From UBA6244 sp963676875 (GTDB lineage Bacteria > Bacteroidota > Bacteroidia > Bacteroidales > F082), in assembly GCA_963676875.1 (NCBI GenBank), contig OY781436.1, positions 3,286,001 to 3,350,000 on the forward strand: DNA of 64,000 nt, in the 5' to 3' direction. Each line of letters begins with the position of its first letter. The stretch's first letter is position 1. The notes under the pieces were generated by a model. The model worked only from the letters and a program-made list of their open reading frames with translations, made no database searches and was not told where the DNA came from. This document shows positions 26,201 through 34,003 of the stretch, in pieces. Both the position numbers and the translations under genes were made by a program.

Positions 26201-27572
26201 GTACACCAATAAAGATGGTAAAAAGTATCAGGTAGTTGTAGGTCGTTCGGCTGAAATGAAGATTCTTGATCCTGCCACAGGAGTGGTACTTGCCTCAGCC
26301 AACATTCCTTATTCAGCCAACCTATTCATTAAAAATGGTTCGGATGTTAAGAAAGGTGATATCATTGCCGACTGGGATCCATACAACGCTGTAATTATCT
26401 CGGAAGTTGCCGGTACCATTGCCTTTGAACATATTATTGAAGGCATCACCTACCGTGTGGAATCAGATGAACAAACCGGTTATTTTGAAAAGGTAATCGT
26501 CGAGTCACGTTTGAAAAATAAAAACCCCATTATTAAAATCCTTAATAAGGAAGGTGTAATTCTTAGCAATTACGACATGCCTGTTGGTTCGCATATTCTT
26601 GTTGATGAAGGTGCTACCATTAAGGCGGGTGAGTTGTTGGTTAAGATTCCCAGAGCCTTTGGAAAATCGGGTGACATCACCGGAGGTTTACCACGTGTAA
26701 CCGAGTTGTTTGAAGCGCGTAACCCCAGTGATCCGGCTGTTGTTTCCGAAATCGATGGTGTTGTAAGCTTTAGCCCCAAACTCAAACGTGGAAACCGTGA
26801 AGTAATCATCACCTCAAAAACAGGTGAAGAGAAGAAATACCTTATTTCTACTGCCAAGCAAATTCTTGCTCAAAAGAATGACTTTGTAAAAGCAGGAACC
26901 CCACTTTCCGACGGTGTTATGACTCCCTCAGACATTTTGGCCATTAAAGGCCCCATGGCTGTTCAGGAGTATATCGTGAACGAAATTCAGGAAGTGTACC
27001 GCTTGCAGGGGGTGAAAATCAACGACAAACACTTCGAAACCATTGTGCGTCAGATGATGCGCAAAGTAAGGGTGGAAGATTCAGGTGATACCCGTTTCCT
27101 TGAAGGTGAATTGGTGAATCGCGTTGAATTCCAGGAAGTTAACGACGAGATATTTGGGCAGATGGTAGTTGTTGATACCGGCGATTCAGAAAACTTACGT
27201 CAGGGTCAAATTGTTAGTGCTCGTAAACTCAGAGATGAAAACTCCTCTCTCCGTCGTCGCGACAAAGCCCTGGTACAAGCCAGAAACGCTCAACCAGCCA
27301 CGGCTACGCAGGTGTTGCAGGGAATTACCCGCGCCTCACTGCAAACCAATAGCTGGATATCTGCTGCATCGTTCCAGGAAACCACAAAAGTGCTTACTGT
27401 GGCCTCCATTACCGCTAAATCTGACGAACTCTTAGGTTTGAAAGAAAACGTGATTGTTGGTCATAAAATTCCCGCAGGAACCGGACTTCGTGACTATGAA
27501 GACATTATTGTCGGATCGCGTGAGGATTATGAAGGTATCATGAATGTGGATGATGATCAAAGTGAAATTTAA
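23280..27572 (+). CDS. rpoC: DNA-directed RNA polymerase subunit beta'
   Basis: 1430 residues. The N-terminal zinc site is CHCGKYKRIRYKGIVCDRC. The catalytic metal motif NADFDGDQM lies at residues 472-480, preceded by RAPTLHRLGIQAF. The bridge/trigger region (GARGSKEQIRQLSGMRGLMAKP) and the second Cys cluster (LTCESKRGVCALCYGRNLA) are complete. It is the last gene of the operon and is followed by a strong terminator. Confidence 0.99.
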   Translation: MAFRKDSKIPGSFNNITISLASPESILDRSHGEVLKPETINYRTYKPERDGLFCERIFGPVKDYECHCGKYKRIRYKGIVCDRCGVEVTEKKVRRERMGHIQLVVPVVHIWFFRSLPNKIGSLLGLQTKKLEMIIYYERYVVINPGIKQDSGISYLDFLTEEEYFDVLETLPPDNQHLDDSHPDKFIAKMGAEAVHDLLARLDLDKMSFDLRHKANTETSQQRKADALKRLQVFEAFREARNRAENKPEWMIVQIVPVIPPELRPLVPLDGGRFATSDLNDLYRRVIIRNNRLKRLIEIKAPDVIMRNEKRMLQEAVDSLFDNSRKSSAVKTESNRPLKSLSDSLKGKQGRFRQNLLGKRVDYSGRSVIVVGPELQLNECGIPKAMAAELFKPFIIRKLLERGIVKTVKSAKKIVERKDAVVWDILENILKGHPILLNRAPTLHRLGIQAFQPKLVEGKAIQLHPLVCTAFNADFDGDQMAVHVPLGNAAVLEAQILMLASHNILNPANGAPITVPSQDMVLGLYYITKPRKSTPEHPVKGEGMRFYSAEEVNIAYNEKRVDLHAIIHVKVDDVVDGVPVNHMIETTVGRVIFNQFVPKEYGYINSVMTKKALRDIIGAILKVTGTDVTARFLDDIKNLGFNTAFKGGLSFNLGNVLVPEIKESLVIKANEEVEDVVNNYNMGFITNNERYNQIIDIWTHANSHLTNTLMKELAQDDQGFNPVYMMLDSGARGSKEQIRQLSGMRGLMAKPQKSGAKGGEIIENPILSNFKEGLSVLEYFISTHGARKGLADTALKTADAGYLTRRLVDVAQDVVINEKDCGTLRGLTISALKKNEDVVETLFDRILGRVTLHDVYDPETGEVIIEAGREINEAVAKRIEECSIEHVEIRSVLTCESKRGVCALCYGRNLASGRLVQKGESVGVIAAQSIGEPGTQLTLRTFHQGGTASNIGTTSRIESKFAGRLEIDELRTVEYTNKDGKKYQVVVGRSAEMKILDPATGVVLASANIPYSANLFIKNGSDVKKGDIIADWDPYNAVIISEVAGTIAFEHIIEGITYRVESDEQTGYFEKVIVESRLKNKNPIIKILNKEGVILSNYDMPVGSHILVDEGATIKAGELLVKIPRAFGKSGDITGGLPRVTELFEARNPSDPAVVSEIDGVVSFSPKLKRGNREVIITSKTGEEKKYLISTAKQILAQKNDFVKAGTPLSDGVMTPSDILAIKGPMAVQEYIVNEIQEVYRLQGVKINDKHFETIVRQMMRKVRVEDSGDTRFLEGELVNRVEFQEVNDEIFGQMVVVDTGDSENLRQGQIVSARKLRDENSSLRRRDKALVQARNAQPATATQVLQGITRASLQTNSWISAASFQETTKVLTVASITAKSDELLGLKENVIVGHKIPAGTGLRDYEDIIVGSREDYEGIMNVDDDQSEI

Positions 27573-27586
27573 ACACTAATGACCTG

Positions 27587-27616
27587 AAAGCACCTTAGCA
27601 ATAAGGTGCTTTTTTT
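27587..27616 (+). terminator. Intrinsic terminator of the rpoBC operon
   Basis: AAAGCACCTTA (27587-27597) pairs with TAAGGTGCTTT (27602-27612) around GCAA, followed by a T-run. It lies 15 nt after the rpoC stop. Confidence 0.92.
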
Positions 27617-27630
27617 AAAATCTTAAGACT

Positions 27631-27945
27631 ATGGAAGAACCAAAGAATGCTAACAAAATAAATATTGATCTGCCGGTAGAAATTGCCGAAGGTATCTATT
27701 GTAATCTGGCCATAATTACCCATTCGCAAGCCGAATTTGTGGTGGATTTCGTGAAACTAATGCCCGGTGCACCGAAAGCCAAGGTTAAATCACGTATTAT
27801 CCTTACTCCTGAACACGCCAAACGTTTGTCGAAGGCATTGGCCGACAACATACGTAAGTTTGAGTCCATTCACGGAACCATCAAGGAAAATAAGGATGGC
27901 GGTTTGCCTCCCTTTTCCATGGGTGGCCCAACTGCCCAAGCATAA
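27631..27945 (+). CDS. DUF3467 domain protein
   Basis: 104 residues. EIAEGIYCNLAIITHSQAEFVVDFV...MPG and RIILTPEHAKRLSKALADNIRKFE are the conserved DUF3467 core. The function of the family is not established. It lies just after the rpoC terminator, an arrangement I recall as common in Bacteroidota, and ends at a bidirectional terminator. It has no signal peptide or membrane segment, so it is probably cytoplasmic. Confidence 0.88.
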   Translation: MEEPKNANKINIDLPVEIAEGIYCNLAIITHSQAEFVVDFVKLMPGAPKAKVKSRIILTPEHAKRLSKALADNIRKFESIHGTIKENKDGGLPPFSMGGPTAQA

Positions 27946-27951
27946 ATGAAC

Positions 27952-27978
27952 AAAAAGCCCCTATAATGGGGCTTTTTT
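27952..27978. terminator. Bidirectional intrinsic terminator
   Basis: AAAAAGCCCC (27952-27961) pairs with GGGGCTTTTT (27968-27977), with an A-run on one side and a T-run on the other. It serves the DUF3467 gene and the convergent NUDIX gene. Confidence 0.88.
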
Positions 27979-28612
27979 ATTTGATGTGGCTATTATACAA
28001 ATCAAGCCACTCTGCCAGCATCATGGCCGAAGCACCCCACACAATTTCGCCATCCAGGGTATAGCATGGGACGAGCCAAAGACCATTCCTTGTTTGGATG
28101 GTTTTTTGGGTAGTGTTTTTTTTGTTTAATAAGTCTGAAAGAGGGATAACCAGCACCCGCTCCACCTCTTCGTTGGGTGTAAAAACAGGTTCTTTCTCCA
28201 TAATCCCCACAAATGGTGTCACCATGAAGTTGCTGGGAGGAATATATAGATCGGTGAGATGACCGAGCACCTTCACTTCTGACGGATGAATGTCAATTTC
28301 TTCATGGGTTTCGCGTAAGGCAGTATGCATTAGTGATAGATCTTCTTTTTCACGTTTTCCACCGGGAAAGGCAATTTGATGGCTATGCACAGAATTGTCA
28401 GCAGCTCTTTTTATCATCACCAAATGTACTTGTTTGTTTTTCGGAAAAAATAGTATCAGTACAGCGCTGTGTCGGGTATTTGAATCGGCCTTTTTTCGGA
28501 GTTCAACCTTGCGGGTTTCCGGTGCCATTTTAAGCTGTATGTCTATTCCCGGGGGAATCCTGGTGCTCATTTTTTGAGCCAATTGTTGCGAAAACGCTGT
28601 AAAGGAAATCAT
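27977..28612 (-). CDS. NUDIX hydrolase, CoA diphosphatase-like
   Basis: 211 residues. The Nudix box GGKREKEDLSLMHTALRETHEE fits GX5EX7REUXEE allowing for local variation, with metal-binding Glu residues in RETHEE. The HSHQIAFPGGK stretch before it and the downstream LTDLYIPPSNFMVTPFVG resemble NudL/CoAse enzymes, which cleave coenzyme A to phosphopantetheine and 3',5'-ADP. Substrate assignment is by resemblance only. It is cytoplasmic and appears to be a single gene. Confidence 0.85.
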   Translation of the reverse strand: MISFTAFSQQLAQKMSTRIPPGIDIQLKMAPETRKVELRKKADSNTRHSAVLILFFPKNKQVHLVMIKRAADNSVHSHQIAFPGGKREKEDLSLMHTALRETHEEIDIHPSEVKVLGHLTDLYIPPSNFMVTPFVGIMEKEPVFTPNEEVERVLVIPLSDLLNKKNTTQKTIQTRNGLWLVPCYTLDGEIVWGASAMMLAEWLDLYNSHIK

Positions 28613-29179
28613 GGTGCAAATCTAGGCATTATTGTGATTTCAGTGTATGCAGCCGGGGAATGACAAAGGATTTTTCATGGCTTATGTTTTTGGCGCAATA
28701 TTGATTTGAAAGGGAAAGTTTAGAGGTAAAATTTTTTGAAACCCCACCCCAACCCTCCCCAAAGGAGAGGGAGACGTCTATGAAGGATGATAAAGTATTA
28801 GCAATAAGACATTGTAAATTAGATGGTTGGGTGCTCAAGAGCCGCCAATGATCACCTTTCCCCTTGGGGAAACCCCGAAAATTTTAGGGAAGGGATAGGG
28901 GTCTTTTGACGGCCATCAAAAAATGCTGATTCTATGATGCTCATTTAAAAAAGAAACATACTCCTTATAACAATTAATATACTTGCCCACTGCAACAGAC
29001 ATAGGCTATTTTTTTTAGTAGTACGAACCAGTACTTTTACGCAATTTCTTTCCTTTTAGTATCGGTTTTCAGTCTCTAAAAACCCTACCTGATTCCTTGC
29101 AAAACGGTAGTTTGCTGCCTTACGCGGGCTGATTTATTGAAGTAATTTTACATCATTAAAAACCATAAACGCTCTGACC
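28613..29179. repeat. Intergenic region with G/C-run palindromic repeats
   Basis: No gene. Two related blocks in opposite orientation: 28738-28773 (CCCCACCCCAACCCTCCCC followed by AAAGGAGAGGGAG) and 28855-28905 (CCCCTTGGGGAAACCCCG followed by AGGGAAGGGATAGGGG). Each can fold on itself. Further right, 28906-29179 leads to the hydrogenase cluster; no full promoter with correct spacing was found (a TAATTTTA at 29143 is the nearest -7-like match). Confidence 0.55.
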
Positions 29180-29686
29180 ATGAATACTCAAAAGAAAATT
29201 GTAATTGTTGATGATGATATCGACATTATCACCGTAGTAGAAGCCATTTTAAAGGCAAAAGGTTATCTGGTATTATCTGCCAATGACAAAAAACAAGGAA
29301 TTGAACTTTTAAAAAAGGAAAAACCTGATTTGGCCATTTTGGATGTGATGATGACCACCCATTTCGAAGGATTCGAATTGGCAAAAGAAATCGTGGAAGA
29401 TCCCGAACTTAAGGACATGCCCATCATTATTCAAACTTCCATCGATGTGCTTACAACCACCAAACCAAGTGTGCAAGCCATGGCTCGCGAATTTAGAAAA
29501 GATCCTGCTTACAGCGATTTGCGTGTGATTCTGATAAAAGACATGGTAACCGGAAATGCCGGCGTGGACTATCTGAACGAAGAAGAGGAAAGTATTTGGT
29601 TCCCCGTCAACGCTTTCGTCAGAAAACCTGTGAGTGCCAATGTGTTGGTTCCTGAGATTGAAAAGCTATTGGCTGAAAAGGAGTAA
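29180..29686 (+). CDS. Single-domain response regulator at the head of the hydrogenase cluster
   Basis: 168 residues, one receiver domain. The acidic pocket is IVIVDDDID (residues 8-15), the phospho-acceptor is Asp55 in LAILDVMM, and the conserved Lys lies in FVRKPVS near the C-terminus. The stretch between the Asp and the Lys is unusually long, with an extra segment of roughly 35 residues (AREFRKDPAYSDLRVILIKD...). There is no DNA-binding or enzymatic output domain. It shares the LAI-D-MM core with the receiver at 36014. It lies 51 nt before hydC on the same strand, so it is probably part of the hydrogenase operon and a phosphorylation partner of the sensor kinase at 34004 (inference). Confidence 0.88.
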   Translation: MNTQKKIVIVDDDIDIITVVEAILKAKGYLVLSANDKKQGIELLKKEKPDLAILDVMMTTHFEGFELAKEIVEDPELKDMPIIIQTSIDVLTTTKPSVQAMAREFRKDPAYSDLRVILIKDMVTGNAGVDYLNEEEESIWFPVNAFVRKPVSANVLVPEIEKLLAEKE

Positions 29687-29737
29687 ATTCCGGATCAAAC
29701 AACCAATCAAGTTAGTTAAGTTTAAAAAATACAGATA

Positions 29738-30199
29738 ATGACCGTTGTTCAACATATTATCGATAAATACTCCGAAACCGGACGCGATAGCCTGATTCCA
29801 ATTTTGCAGGATATCCAAACGGAAGAGGGGTATTTGTCGAAAAAATCCATTGTGGAGGTGGGAAAACATTTGAATATCCCCACAAGTAAAATTTTCGGTG
29901 TAGCTACTTTCTACAACCAATTCCGCTTTGAACCTTATGGAAAATATCACATTCAGGTGTGCCGAGGCACAGCTTGCCATGTGCTGGGCTCGTCTACCGT
30001 GCTCCAGGAGTTGGAAAAGCACCTGAAAACCAAAGCCGGACAAACCACCCGTGACGGATTGTTTAGTATTGAGGTAGTGGCTTGTATCGGAGCATGTGGA
30101 CTCGCACCGGTAATTTGCATTAATGGCGAGTTTCACGCCAAAGTAACCGCAGCATCCATCAAAGAAATAGTAGATCAATATAAAAATCAGGGGGAATAG
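29738..30199 (+). CDS. hydC: [FeFe] hydrogenase subunit HydC, NuoE-like [2Fe-2S] protein
   Basis: 153 residues with the thioredoxin-like [2Fe-2S] fold of NuoE. The cluster ligands are seen in CRGTACHVLG and CIGACGLAPV (C-x4-C and C-x3-C). The helical N-terminal part (SLIPILQDIQTEEGYLSK...IFGVATFYNQF) is standard. In HydABC-type hydrogenases this subunit relays electrons between the flavin subunit and HydA. It is followed 3 nt later by hydB. The alternative is a Complex I subunit, rejected because no other nuo genes are present and hydA follows. Confidence 0.93.
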   Translation: MTVVQHIIDKYSETGRDSLIPILQDIQTEEGYLSKKSIVEVGKHLNIPTSKIFGVATFYNQFRFEPYGKYHIQVCRGTACHVLGSSTVLQELEKHLKTKAGQTTRDGLFSIEVVACIGACGLAPVICINGEFHAKVTAASIKEIVDQYKNQGE

Positions 30200-30202
30200 T
30201 GT

Positions 30203-32155
30203 ATGTGCGATCATCATCAAAATAGTCATCAGGAGATATTAATCGACAAGTTGCAAGCGCTTTATCACGCCAACAATGCTACAAGTCGCGAAATGTTTAC
30301 CAGTGCTTTTACGCGGCAAACCATCCAAAAACCTGTCATCTTCATTGGTGCCGGAACTTGTGGTTTGGGTGCCGGAGCTGGCAAGACATTGGCTGCTACT
30401 AAGGAATATCTGAAAAACCATCAGATGGATGCCGATGTGGTAGAAGTGGGTTGTATCGGACTGTGCTCAGCCGAACCTTTATTGGATGTTCAATTGCCCG
30501 GACATAACAGGATATCCTTCCAAAAAGTATCGGAAGAGATGGTTGCCGGACTTCTGGATTCTGTTTTTCAAATGGAATTACCTGAAGATGTTGGTGTTCT
30601 TGGCCAGATGCCAAGCGCTGCCAACCGTGTCTGGGAGGGAGTTCCCTATTTGATGGAGCATCCATTTTTTGCTCCACAAACCCGTGTTGTGCTAAAAAAC
30701 TGTGGTATTGTTAATCCGGTGAGTATCGAAGAATACGTTGCCTTTGGTGGATATGGCAGTTATTTGCAGTTGATTCAAGACCATACCTCCATCGAGGTTT
30801 GTGATTTGGTTGAAAAAAGCGGATTGCGCGGACGTGGCGGCGGAGGTTTTCCCACAGGAAGAAAGTGGAAATTTGCCTATAATACCCCTGCCGAGCAAAA
30901 ATATTTGATTTGTAATGCCGACGAAGGCGACCCCGGTGCTTTCATGGACCGTGCCGTCATCGAAGGCGACCCGCACCGTTTGATAGAAGGAATGTCCATT
31001 GCTGCCTACGGTATTGGTGCTTCCAAAGCCTATGTGTATATCCGTGCAGAATATCCCTTGGCCATCAAACGTCTGAATATTGCCCTTGCACAAGCCCGTG
31101 AGTTGGGTGTTCTGGGAAAGGATATTTTTGGTTCAGGAGTGGACTTCGACATCAAAGTAAAAATGGGTGCCGGCGCATTTGTGTGCGGTGAAGAAACTGC
31201 CCTTATCAACTCGATCGAAGGAAAACGAGGCATGCCTCGTCCAAGGCCTCCGTTTCCTGCTGTAAGTGGTTTGTTTGGTAAACCTACCATCATCAACAAT
31301 GTGGAAACACTGTCGTCGTTGCCCGAAATTTTCAATGGTGGCGTCGAGAAGTATATGGCCATCGGAACAGAAAACAGCAAAGGAACCAAAGTTTTCGCCC
31401 TGTCAGGAAAAGTTAACCTCACCGGATTGGTGGAGGTGCCCATGGGAACCAGCATTCGTCAAGTGATTTTCGACATCGCCGGCGGCATTCCAAATGGAAA
31501 GAAATTCAAATCTGTACAAATTGGGGGTCCCTCCGGAGGATGTATCACCGAAGCCAACCTGGACATTGCCATCGAATATGAATCATTGCTTAAAATTGGT
31601 GCCATGATGGGCTCCGGTGGACTGGTGGTGATGGATGAAGACACCTGTATGGTGGATGTTGCCAAGTTTTTCATGGATTTTATTCAACGTGAAAGCTGTG
31701 GTAAATGTATCCCTTGTCGCGAAGGAACCAAGCGTATGTTGGAAATTCTCGAAAGCATTACCCACAAACCTACCGAAGGTTCAGATTATGAAGCACTTGA
31801 ACGTTTTAAAGGTATCATGCAACTGGAAAAACTCGGAAAGGTGATTAAAGAAACTTCCCTTTGTGGGTTGGGACAAACAGCGCCAAATCCAGTGTTGAGC
31901 ACATTAAAATGGTTCAGGCATGAATACGAAGAGCATATTTTCGACAGAAAATGTCCGGCCAACGTATGTACCGAATTGCGTACCTTCAAAATAGATGTGG
32001 ACAAGTGTACCGGTTGTACCGTATGTGCCAAAAAATGCCCAACCGATGCAATTATTGGTTCTCGCAAAGCTCCCCACTTTATCGTGGACGACAAATGTAT
32101 TGCTTGTGGAAACTGCTTTGAAGTGTGTAAATTTGACGCCATCACAATTTCGTAA
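30203..32155 (+). CDS. hydB: [FeFe] hydrogenase subunit HydB, NuoF-like flavoprotein
   Basis: 650 residues. Domains in order: an N-terminal thioredoxin-like [2Fe-2S] segment (Cys53, Cys84 and Cys88 are visible), the FMN/NAD(H) domain with GLRGRGGGGFPTGRKW and NADEGDPGAFMDR, an SLBB-like part, the [4Fe-4S] motif ESCGKCIPCREG, and a C-terminal two-cluster ferredoxin (CTGCTVCAKKCP and CIACGNCFEVC). This is the architecture of the NAD(P)-reactive subunit of trimeric, often electron-bifurcating [FeFe] hydrogenases, rather than of NuoF, which lacks the C-terminal ferredoxin. It would couple NADH and ferredoxin oxidation to H2 evolution, or the reverse. Bifurcation itself is inferred from family resemblance. 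Confidence 0.94.
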   Translation: MCDHHQNSHQEILIDKLQALYHANNATSREMFTSAFTRQTIQKPVIFIGAGTCGLGAGAGKTLAATKEYLKNHQMDADVVEVGCIGLCSAEPLLDVQLPGHNRISFQKVSEEMVAGLLDSVFQMELPEDVGVLGQMPSAANRVWEGVPYLMEHPFFAPQTRVVLKNCGIVNPVSIEEYVAFGGYGSYLQLIQDHTSIEVCDLVEKSGLRGRGGGGFPTGRKWKFAYNTPAEQKYLICNADEGDPGAFMDRAVIEGDPHRLIEGMSIAAYGIGASKAYVYIRAEYPLAIKRLNIALAQARELGVLGKDIFGSGVDFDIKVKMGAGAFVCGEETALINSIEGKRGMPRPRPPFPAVSGLFGKPTIINNVETLSSLPEIFNGGVEKYMAIGTENSKGTKVFALSGKVNLTGLVEVPMGTSIRQVIFDIAGGIPNGKKFKSVQIGGPSGGCITEANLDIAIEYESLLKIGAMMGSGGLVVMDEDTCMVDVAKFFMDFIQRESCGKCIPCREGTKRMLEILESITHKPTEGSDYEALERFKGIMQLEKLGKVIKETSLCGLGQTAPNPVLSTLKWFRHEYEEHIFDRKCPANVCTELRTFKIDVDKCTGCTVCAKKCPTDAIIGSRKAPHFIVDDKCIACGNCFEVCKFDAITIS

Positions 32156-32173
32156 TATAAATAAGAGTTCAAC

Positions 32174-33898
32174 ATGGATTTTACCATTAACATAAACAAT
32201 AGAACACTGGAGGCCGCCAAAGGAGAAACCATACTTGAGGTGATGAACCGAAACGGAATTAAGGTGCCTACCCTTTGCCATATCAAGGATGCTTTTCCAA
32301 CGGGTGCTTGCCGCATGTGTGTTGTAGAAGATCAGAAAACGGGAAAACTAATTACCTCCTGTTCCTACCCGGCTGAACCCGACATGAACATCCTTACCCA
32401 TTCATCGCGGGTAGTCGAATCACGCAAAACCATCATCGAGTTGCTACTGTCGAATCATCCCGACGATTGTTTGTATTGTGTTCGCAACAAAAATTGCGAA
32501 CTGCAAGACCTGAGCGAAGAGCTTCATGTAACTGAACGTCGCATCAGAGGGAAGAAAAACAAGGTGAACCTGGACCTGTCGAGTGCCAGCATTGTGCGCG
32601 ATCCTGAAAAATGTATCCTTTGCGGACGTTGCGTTTACACCTGCGAAGAAGTGATGGGTGTGGCCTGTATCGATTTCATCAACAGAGGAAATAAGTCGAT
32701 TATCGGTACTGCCTTTCATCAAGGACTTAACACATCCAGTTGTATCAACTGTGGCCAGTGTATCATGGTTTGCCCTACAGGTGCTTTAACCGAAAAAAAT
32801 CACTTTGCCCAAATTCAGGAAGCGCTGAACAATCCCGCTAAACGTGTGGTGGTGCAATACGCCCCCTCCATTTCTGTTTCCATGGCCGAAGAGTTGGGCA
32901 TGGAACCGGGAATCGACATTAACGGTATCTTGAATGCAGCCTTACGTAAGGTGGGCTTTGACCATATCTTCGATTCCTCTTTTTCTGCTGACTTAACCAT
33001 CATGGAAGAATCAGCCGAGTTGATTCACCGCATTCAAAACGGAGGTGTTCTACCCATGATTACCAGTTGTTGTCCGGGTTGGGTGAAATATGCAGAAGAA
33101 TTTGTTCCTGAATTTATTCCCAACCTGTCTTCATGCAAATCGCCACAGCAGATGATGGGTGCCATTGTTAAAAGTCATTTTGCTGCCAAGGAAAACCTGA
33201 AACCTGATGAAATATATTCTGTTGCTATTATGCCATGTACCGCCAAGAAGTTTGAGGCTCAACGCGAAGAAATGACCCGCGAGGGGATTTCGGATGTGGA
33301 TGCCGTGCTTACTACCCGCGAACTGGCTAAGTTTTTCAAACTCTTTGGTGTGGATATGTTCAATATCAAACCTGAATTGGTGGACTCACCACTTGGGTTC
33401 CGCAGTACAGCAGGTAAGCTCTTTGGAGCATCCGGTGGGGTGATGGAAGCTGCCATTCGAACAGCATATCATACCCTAACAGGCAAAGAAATGGTTGATT
33501 TTCAGGTAACGGCTATCAGAGGATTTGAGGGAAGAAAAGAAACCAAATTGAATATCGATGGGCTGGAGCTGGGTGTGGCTGTGGTAAATGGTATGACCAA
33601 TGCCAAACAATTATTGGATGAAATAAAGGCAGGCAAAAATGATGTTCATTTTATCGAAATCATGGCTTGCCCCGGTGGTTGTATCGGTGGCGGCGGACAA
33701 CATATAGGCACAAGCGAAGAACAGCTTAAGGCGCGCATGAAAGCCTTATACCGAATTGATGAAACTGAGCGAATCAAGGTTTCGCATAAAAATCCGGAGA
33801 TTGCCGAATTATACAAGGAGTTTTTGGGCGAACCCTTGGGACATAAAAGTCACGAATTGCTGCACACACACTACCACGAACGTGAGGTGGTAAAATAA
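32174..33898 (+). CDS. hydA: [FeFe] hydrogenase catalytic subunit HydA
   Basis: 574 residues, the same length as Clostridium pasteurianum CpI. Ligands in order: [2Fe-2S] at Cys35/46/49/63; the His-ligated [4Fe-4S] at His95, Cys99/102/108; two ferredoxin clusters at Cys147/150/153/157-type and Cys190/193/196/200; the H-cluster at Cys300, Cys355, Cys499 and Cys503, with the proton-transfer Cys299. The three signatures TSCCPGW, MPCTAKK and MACPGGCIGGGGQ are intact, so the enzyme should be active. It interconverts H2 with protons and electrons, in the cytoplasm, in complex with HydB and HydC. It starts 18 nt after hydB. Confidence 0.97.
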   Translation: MDFTININNRTLEAAKGETILEVMNRNGIKVPTLCHIKDAFPTGACRMCVVEDQKTGKLITSCSYPAEPDMNILTHSSRVVESRKTIIELLLSNHPDDCLYCVRNKNCELQDLSEELHVTERRIRGKKNKVNLDLSSASIVRDPEKCILCGRCVYTCEEVMGVACIDFINRGNKSIIGTAFHQGLNTSSCINCGQCIMVCPTGALTEKNHFAQIQEALNNPAKRVVVQYAPSISVSMAEELGMEPGIDINGILNAALRKVGFDHIFDSSFSADLTIMEESAELIHRIQNGGVLPMITSCCPGWVKYAEEFVPEFIPNLSSCKSPQQMMGAIVKSHFAAKENLKPDEIYSVAIMPCTAKKFEAQREEMTREGISDVDAVLTTRELAKFFKLFGVDMFNIKPELVDSPLGFRSTAGKLFGASGGVMEAAIRTAYHTLTGKEMVDFQVTAIRGFEGRKETKLNIDGLELGVAVVNGMTNAKQLLDEIKAGKNDVHFIEIMACPGGCIGGGGQHIGTSEEQLKARMKALYRIDETERIKVSHKNPEIAELYKEFLGEPLGHKSHELLHTHYHEREVVK

Positions 33899-33911
33899 AA
33901 CTAACGGTGAC

Positions 33912-33979
33912 GCTGCCGGGAAGAAAGGGATTTAGATTTTTTTGTTAATGAATTTGATACTTAGGGCTTCCCGGACAGC
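33912..33979 (+). promoter_or_regulatory. Inverted repeat between hydA and the sensor kinase
   Basis: GCTGCCGGGAAG (33912-33923) is complementary, with one unpaired base, to CTTCCCGGACAGC (33967-33979). The 43-nt spacer is AT-rich. It could be a large mRNA hairpin after hydA or an operator; there is no T-run directly after it, which argues against a simple terminator. Confidence 0.5.
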
Positions 33980-34003
33980 TTCCACCAACTAACAACGAAC
34001 ACC

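Noticed and set aside
15061..27435. Long antisense ORFs in tuf, rplL, rpoB and rpoC
   Set aside because: Conserved housekeeping genes lie on the plus strand; the antisense frames have no family features.
29738..32155. NuoE/NuoF of Complex I
   Set aside because: The NuoF-like protein has an extra C-terminal two-cluster ferredoxin, hydA follows directly, and no other nuo genes are present.
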